The notes under the pieces are model-generated. The model had not been told where the DNA came from. It did no database searches and saw nothing but the letters and a program-made list of their open reading frames with translations. Of a DNA stretch of 64,000 nucleotides, positions 59,635-64,000 are shown piece after piece. A program made the position numbers and the translations under genes. The stretch is from Spongilla lacustris (lineage: Eukaryota; Porifera; Demospongiae; Spongillida; Spongillidae): the NCBI GenBank assembly GCA_949361645.1, contig OX442422.1, positions 1,846,580 to 1,910,579 on the forward strand, in the 5' to 3' direction. Numbering within the stretch: position 1 is the stretch's first letter; each line of letters starts with the position of its first letter.

Positions 59635-61229
59635 AGTGTGTGGGCAGAGGCTAACGAAGTACAGGGCAAAGAAAAGAACCAGCTCTGAGTGCATAGCATT
59701 CTCAGCTGAGCTGAAAATAGCTTTTGACATTGACACATCTGGGGATGATGTCACCCTGAGATGTTCTGCATGCAATGTAAGGTGGGTATGTAGAGAACCA
59801 TCTGTGCCATCACAAAGTGAGTGCATCACAAATGTGCAGTGATGCTATTTGAGTGGCAAAACAAGTAAACATATAACATCATGAGAGGTAAACACTTGGT
59901 AGAGGTCATCTTGAGAAGATTGCCCCTCCTCTAGTTCTCCATAGTGAGCCTAGCCCACCTTTGGCAAGAGCTAACAACCTGTCAATGCTAAAGAAGCTGA
60001 AGTGTGCACTGTGCTCCAACACCAGCTCTCACAGCCACTGGAACTGCAGTGTGGTGCACTGGTGTGCTCCAAATGCCTTTGAAAGTGGATAGCAGCATAT
60101 GATGCTATGAACTGTCCATGCTGCTCAGAGGACGGATAGTCCTCTGCTGCTCTGAGATGGTCCCATGTTGCTCAGAGATGGTCCCATGCTGCCCAGAGGA
60201 TGGTCCCATGCTGCCCAGAGGATGGTTCCCTGCTGCTCAGAGGATAGTCCCCTGCTGCTCAGAGGATGGTCCCCTGCTGCTCAGAGGTCGGTCCCCTGCT
60301 ACTCAGAGGATGGTCCCCTGCTACTCAGAGGATGATCCCCTGCTGCTCAGAGGACGATCCCCTGCTGCTCAGAGGATGGTCCCCTGCTGCTCAGAGGATG
60401 GTCCCCTGCTGCTCAGAGGGTGGTCCCATGCTGCTCAGAGGATGATCCCATGCTGCTCAGAGGATGGTCCCCTGCTGCTCAGAGGATGGTCATCTGCTGC
60501 TCAGAGGATGGTCACCAGGATGGTCCCCTAGTCAGACTATCATCAAGTGTGATAATGTTGCTGTCAGATGTTCTGGAGCACTGTATACAGACTGCAGCAG
60601 GGATATTATGGATGGTGGCTATGAAGAGCATGAGTGTGTACCAACACTTACACCTGAGAAAAAGCAAGCAGCGGGATTACTGAAGAGGGCCATCTCTACC
60701 AGTCCTGACAAAGCCATCGTACAACTTGCTACAGGGGAAGCAATGTCATTGACTTGTACCAAGGTTACATAATATACATGTATACACTCACTTCTGCCAA
60801 TGACATTCATGCATGTCACCAGAACTAACCAGGAAACTACAGCTGCCTACTCATCTTCAGGTACATGTATTGCCGGCGATTAAGGCTGGGCTTGCCATAC
60901 CTTGAAATACACTGAGGCTTCTAAGGCGGTATGTTACAACATACAGCAAAGGCTCAATTCTAACTCACTGGTGTTTCAGGTGGCTCAAATCATCAGGAAT
61001 CTGTCTGGCTGGTGAGGAAAGGATACACCACATATCCAGCCCGATAACCCCAAAGGAGAAATAGCCCCCTTTTTAGGGGGCCAAGTCAATTCATGCCAAA
61101 TTCTTGGCTTTACATTTGCTCCAATCCACAACCACATGCAAAACCTGATGCGCATTGTGCAAGAACACTTACTAAGTATTGAGCCACAATTGGTAGCTAG
61201 CTGCCATCCCCCCTCCAGCCAAGAGAGTA
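59635..61229 (+). pseudogene. N-RAG-TP-like protein, copy 2, frameshifted in the RING
   Basis: Same blocks as copy 1: CRVCGQRLTKYRAKKRTSS at 59633-59690, RING region 59985-60130, second zinc-finger-like segment 60540-60700 (DCSRDIMDGGYEEHEC) and the C-terminal block ending at 61229. Against copy 1 the RING has a 2-bp insertion (ACACCAGCTCTC at 60020), which throws it out of frame, and about 25 bp are missing near 61040. It shares the in-frame TAG after the PCCSEDG codons, so that lesion predates the duplication. Confidence 0.72.
60113..60525. repeat. 22-bp minisatellite derived from RING-exon codons (copy 2)
   Basis: About 19 units of the same type as at 57147-57775; the difference in unit number accounts for most of the length difference between the two element copies. 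Confidence 0.95.
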
Positions 61230-62007
61230 AAGAATAAATACTAATTCAGTTCAAGCTCAATCTATTTACATACGAGCATGGAGTCAAAAGAAATGTAAGG
61301 CTATATTTTAAACGCTCTGTTAAAACCAAACTTCATTGCGCAAATACTAATTCCCCCACCCCCAAAAAGACACCAAAATGGTGGATTTTCAAAGGCTAGG
61401 AATCTTCTTCAGAAAATGCGTTGCCACTAACCTGTACCAAAATACGACAGTACAAACAACTAACTTTACCGTGATAGCTTTGGCATGTTCCACTTCAGTC
61501 ACCGAGCGTCGTTGTCGTTTTTTGAACACATGTAGTCGGTGATCGCCGTGCGTAAGTCGATAGGTTTGAAGAACCAGAGCCGACAGTTGGCAACACCAGG
61601 CCACGTGATTTTTGCTTACAATATAGTTCAAAGGTGTTTATCACTGCTAGTCTGGCTTTTAGGTGTTGATTACGTTTTATGTACCCCGTGCACAGCTGGT
61701 TCTAAAAGGCATCGGTTGTCAGGTTCGTTGCTATGGGTGTACGTAACCATTTCAATTTTTCGGGGCGTAGGGCTTAGTTTCCACGCGTTCAATGAGAGCA
61801 GACCACCGTGCGGAAGAAAGAAGGCGGGATTTCACCCCACGTGATATATATTTATAGCATTTGTTACGTAATATTACGGTTACGTAGGTAAACAATCCAA
61901 GTACATTGGGTAGTTCCGGCCAAAATTTCGGCTTGACTGATGTCATGAGATCTAGAATCGGCTACGTGTTAATTTTTATCGTGCTGCTCGAAAAGAGGGC
62001 ACTATTC

Positions 62008-62421
62008 AGGGGCGGATGCAGGAATTTGGCGAGGGGGGGGTCCGACATGAATAATTGATGAGGGGGAGGGGTGCGCGCGAAGCGCGCGAAAATTTTTGTG
62101 GTGTGCATTCCTATTTTTCCACAGATTGTATATACAGGGGGATTGTATGTACGCTACGTGTATTGACACGTGTAGTACGCTAATATACATTAATTATATT
62201 CATATACAGGTTCGGGGGGGGGGGGGGGGGTCCGGACCCCCCGGACCCCCCCCCCTGCGTCCGCCCTTGCTATTTATTGGTGTTGATTGCCTTAGTTTCC
62301 AATACAATAATTAGAACGCGCACTACAAAAATTTTCGCGCGCTTCGCGCGCGCCCCTCTCTTTCGTCAAGCATTCATGTGGAACCCACCTCCTCCTCGCC
62401 GAAATCCTGCATCCGCCCCTG
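62008..62421. mobile_element. Short inverted-repeat element with CAGGGGCGGATGCAGG ends
   Basis: The left end CAGGGGCGGATGCAGGAATT (62009) is mirrored at 62402-62421. The interior contains CGCGCGAAGCGCGCGAAAATT near both ends and a G run at 62215-62231. Related ends occur at 6165 and 29876. Non-autonomous; the target duplication is not clear. Confidence 0.75.
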
Positions 62422-62461
62422 TAACGAGATAAGAAATTCTGACACAAAGGCAGCATGTGTG

Positions 62462-62500
62462 TTTGTGTGTGTGTGGGGGGGGGAGGGGGGGGGGGGGCGG
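62462..62500. repeat. (TG)n and poly(G) patch
   Basis: A short TG run followed by about 25 G with interruptions. Confidence 0.85.
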
Positions 62501-62639
62501 CAGTCTGTGTAATTGCCCCCCCAGTGACAGACAAGCCACCTCGCCACTGACTACAGTGTACACATGTACATGCAGCCTCCACAGATTTTATCGGCTTTAG
62601 ATGCCATAAGATCATGTGGTTGATTAAGTAGTTATTATT

Positions 62640-63365
62640 GTGGCCACTTAAGCCAGCTCCAGACGGTAAACAGGCACACCCACGAGCGTACAATGTACCT
62701 GTATAAGAGTGGCTTACCCCACCAGGCCTCATCTCTGTGTTATCACATACCTCAGGGAAAAACTACAACGGTTTATTCTTATTGGCATTAAGTACAGTTA
62801 GCGACTCCAATGACAACATACTTTTAACGCGTTTAATAGTTTGAAATGTTGCAGTGGAAAATACAATAACTTACAACGGACGAACGGTATACTCTTGCCA
62901 AATGTTGTAGAATGTTGTATTTTGGCTGGTACGAGGTAGAGGTCTGGTGAACAAACGTTGCAGTTCAAATAATTATACAATGTAACTGCAAATACGATTA
63001 TACGGTACTGGTACATAAAAGCGAGAAATCGATCAATTAAGTTTAAAAATCACTAAATTCCGCGGATACAGTGGAAATCGTCCATGTCCTTAAATTTTTT
63101 TGGGTGTGTGTTTTAATGTTTACTTGATTTCCTAACATTAACAGTATGAGTATTGAAAATCCAACAACACAATGTTGTTGACCAAACAACAAGTATCGGA
63201 AATAAGGAAGGAATTTTCAGGTGACTAGCACATTTGCCAGACCAGAAAAGGGATATTTCTCAGCTCTGAGACAGCAGATCAACACAAAATTTGGTATATA
63301 AGAAGAAAAAACACCTATCGAACGTTTGGCCGAGTCATATTCGTCTCAGCCTGTACATGTCTAGT
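62640..63365. repeat. Dispersed repeat, copy B of an inverted pair
   Basis: Reverse complement of 52510-53320, in the same block order read backwards; ends next to TAGTCTCGTTCC, as copy A starts next to ACGAGACTAG. Confidence 0.82.
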
Positions 63366-63386
63366 CTCGTTCCTACCTCTATCATC

Positions 63387-63803
63387 TGATTTATTGCCAT
63401 CACATTCATCATCAACCTGATCAAAGCCTTCTGGGTAACATTAAGGTATGTTCCAGTGAAGGTCAGAATGATACCTCCACTGAGTAAGAATGAACAGTGG
63501 TACAGTCCTATAGAGAGTATGGCTCTGGCATTAGCCCTCACTACTGAGGGTTATATTCATTCTGCTATACATATTGCAGAGTTAATTATATACATGTATA
63601 ACTATAATGAATCATCCAAAACACAGCTCAATCATAGTGCTAGGATGCTGGCAGATGAGATAGTACAACATTTGTTTTATTTCTTTCGGTCAACTGACTG
63701 GCTTCATTACAGGAAACCAGCACTTTCAGCCATTTGTAGTGCACTGTTTACACAACCTTTCTCCATTAAGCCTGAATACCAATATTCTATGAATCCAAGT
63801 TAA
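63387..63803 (+). CDS. Unidentified ORF or exon at the right edge
   Basis: An open frame of about 138 codons to a TAA at 63801-63803. It begins with a hydrophobic stretch (FIAITFIINLIKAFW), then charged and mixed sequence with NEQWYSPIESMALALALTTE and RMLADEIVQHLFYFFRSTDW. Composition looks protein-like and codon use is not repeat-driven, but I recognise no domain and cannot see a clean acceptor. It could be a terminal exon whose gene starts elsewhere, or a remnant of a mobile element next to the dispersed repeat. Confidence 0.35.
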
Positions 63804-64000
63804 GGAGCTAACTATTGGGTCAACACAAAGTGCTTGTGCTGCCTTAACGTTAGCAAGTACTTGTACACTGCATATGTACAATGAAATTTGTCATTGATTT
63901 GCCATATCATGCATTTGTGGCCTTTTTCTCTTGCATCCTATTTACTGCATACATGTACACGGAACAAGTCTTTATGTGATCATGACTTCCAGTTTATACC

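Larger units (their letters stand above)
59145..61810. mobile_element. RAG1-N-terminus-like mobile element, copy 2
   Basis: Near-identical to copy 1 end to end, with the same termini and boxes; shorter by about 230 bp, mostly because its minisatellite has fewer units. It starts 54 bp after copy 1 in the same orientation. Its flanks (AGGG on the left, CGGA on the right) show no target duplication. Confidence 0.8.

Noticed and set aside
56192..61810. A functional RAG1 gene or RAG transposon
   Set aside because: Only the N-terminal zinc-binding half is recognisable; there is no RNase H-like DDE core and no RAG2-like gene, and both copies carry stops.

Overview
This window looks like nuclear DNA of an early-branching animal, most probably a demosponge. 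Reasons: genes are split into many short exons with short GT-AG introns; the host genes are animal signalling, cytoskeletal and Ig-receptor genes; one multi-pass membrane protein belongs to a family I otherwise associate with fungi and sponges; and the mobile DNA (RAG1-N-terminus-like elements, YADD-box reverse transcriptases with a nuclease-like tail, SWIM/YqaJ/PHD elements, hAT fragments) is of kinds I associate with sponge and cnidarian genomes. The species call is inference; no rRNA or marker gene is present.

Layout. 0-10.6 kb is gene-poor: a (CA)n tract, a purine minisatellite and a decayed Ty3/Gypsy-type fragment. 10.68-16.59 kb (minus) is a 12-exon, 496-aa multi-pass membrane protein whose exon phases all agree. 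16.7-20.9 kb holds hairpins, a reverse-transcriptase fragment and a 128-bp foldback element with an 11-bp target duplication. 20.9-29.27 kb (plus) is a phosphoinositide-specific phospholipase C of delta-type layout (PH, EF, X, Y, C2) with introns full of minisatellites. 29.4-37.9 kb is repeats, an 839-bp foldback and two transposon pseudogenes. 37.91-42.21 kb (plus) is a 667-aa five-Ig-domain type I receptor. 43.86-47.78 kb (minus) is a 364-aa gelsolin/severin-like actin regulator. 48.7-54.9 kb is mostly reverse-transcriptase remnants around possible exons of a single-pass membrane protein. 56.19-61.81 kb holds two near-identical tandem elements. 62-64 kb has a small inverted-repeat element, an inverted dispersed repeat and an unidentified ORF.

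The most interesting feature is the tandem pair. Each copy carries broken coding sequence resembling the N-terminal (zinc-binding and RING) part of vertebrate RAG1, as in the molluscan N-RAG-TP transposon family. Each is bounded by inverted termini that start CACGGT and share an A-rich box. That box sits 11 bp further from the end on the right than on the left, one helical turn, as with the 12/23 spacers of V(D)J recombination signals. The host genes (PLC, gelsolin, Ig receptor, membrane protein) show no operon-like relation; they are independent neighbours.
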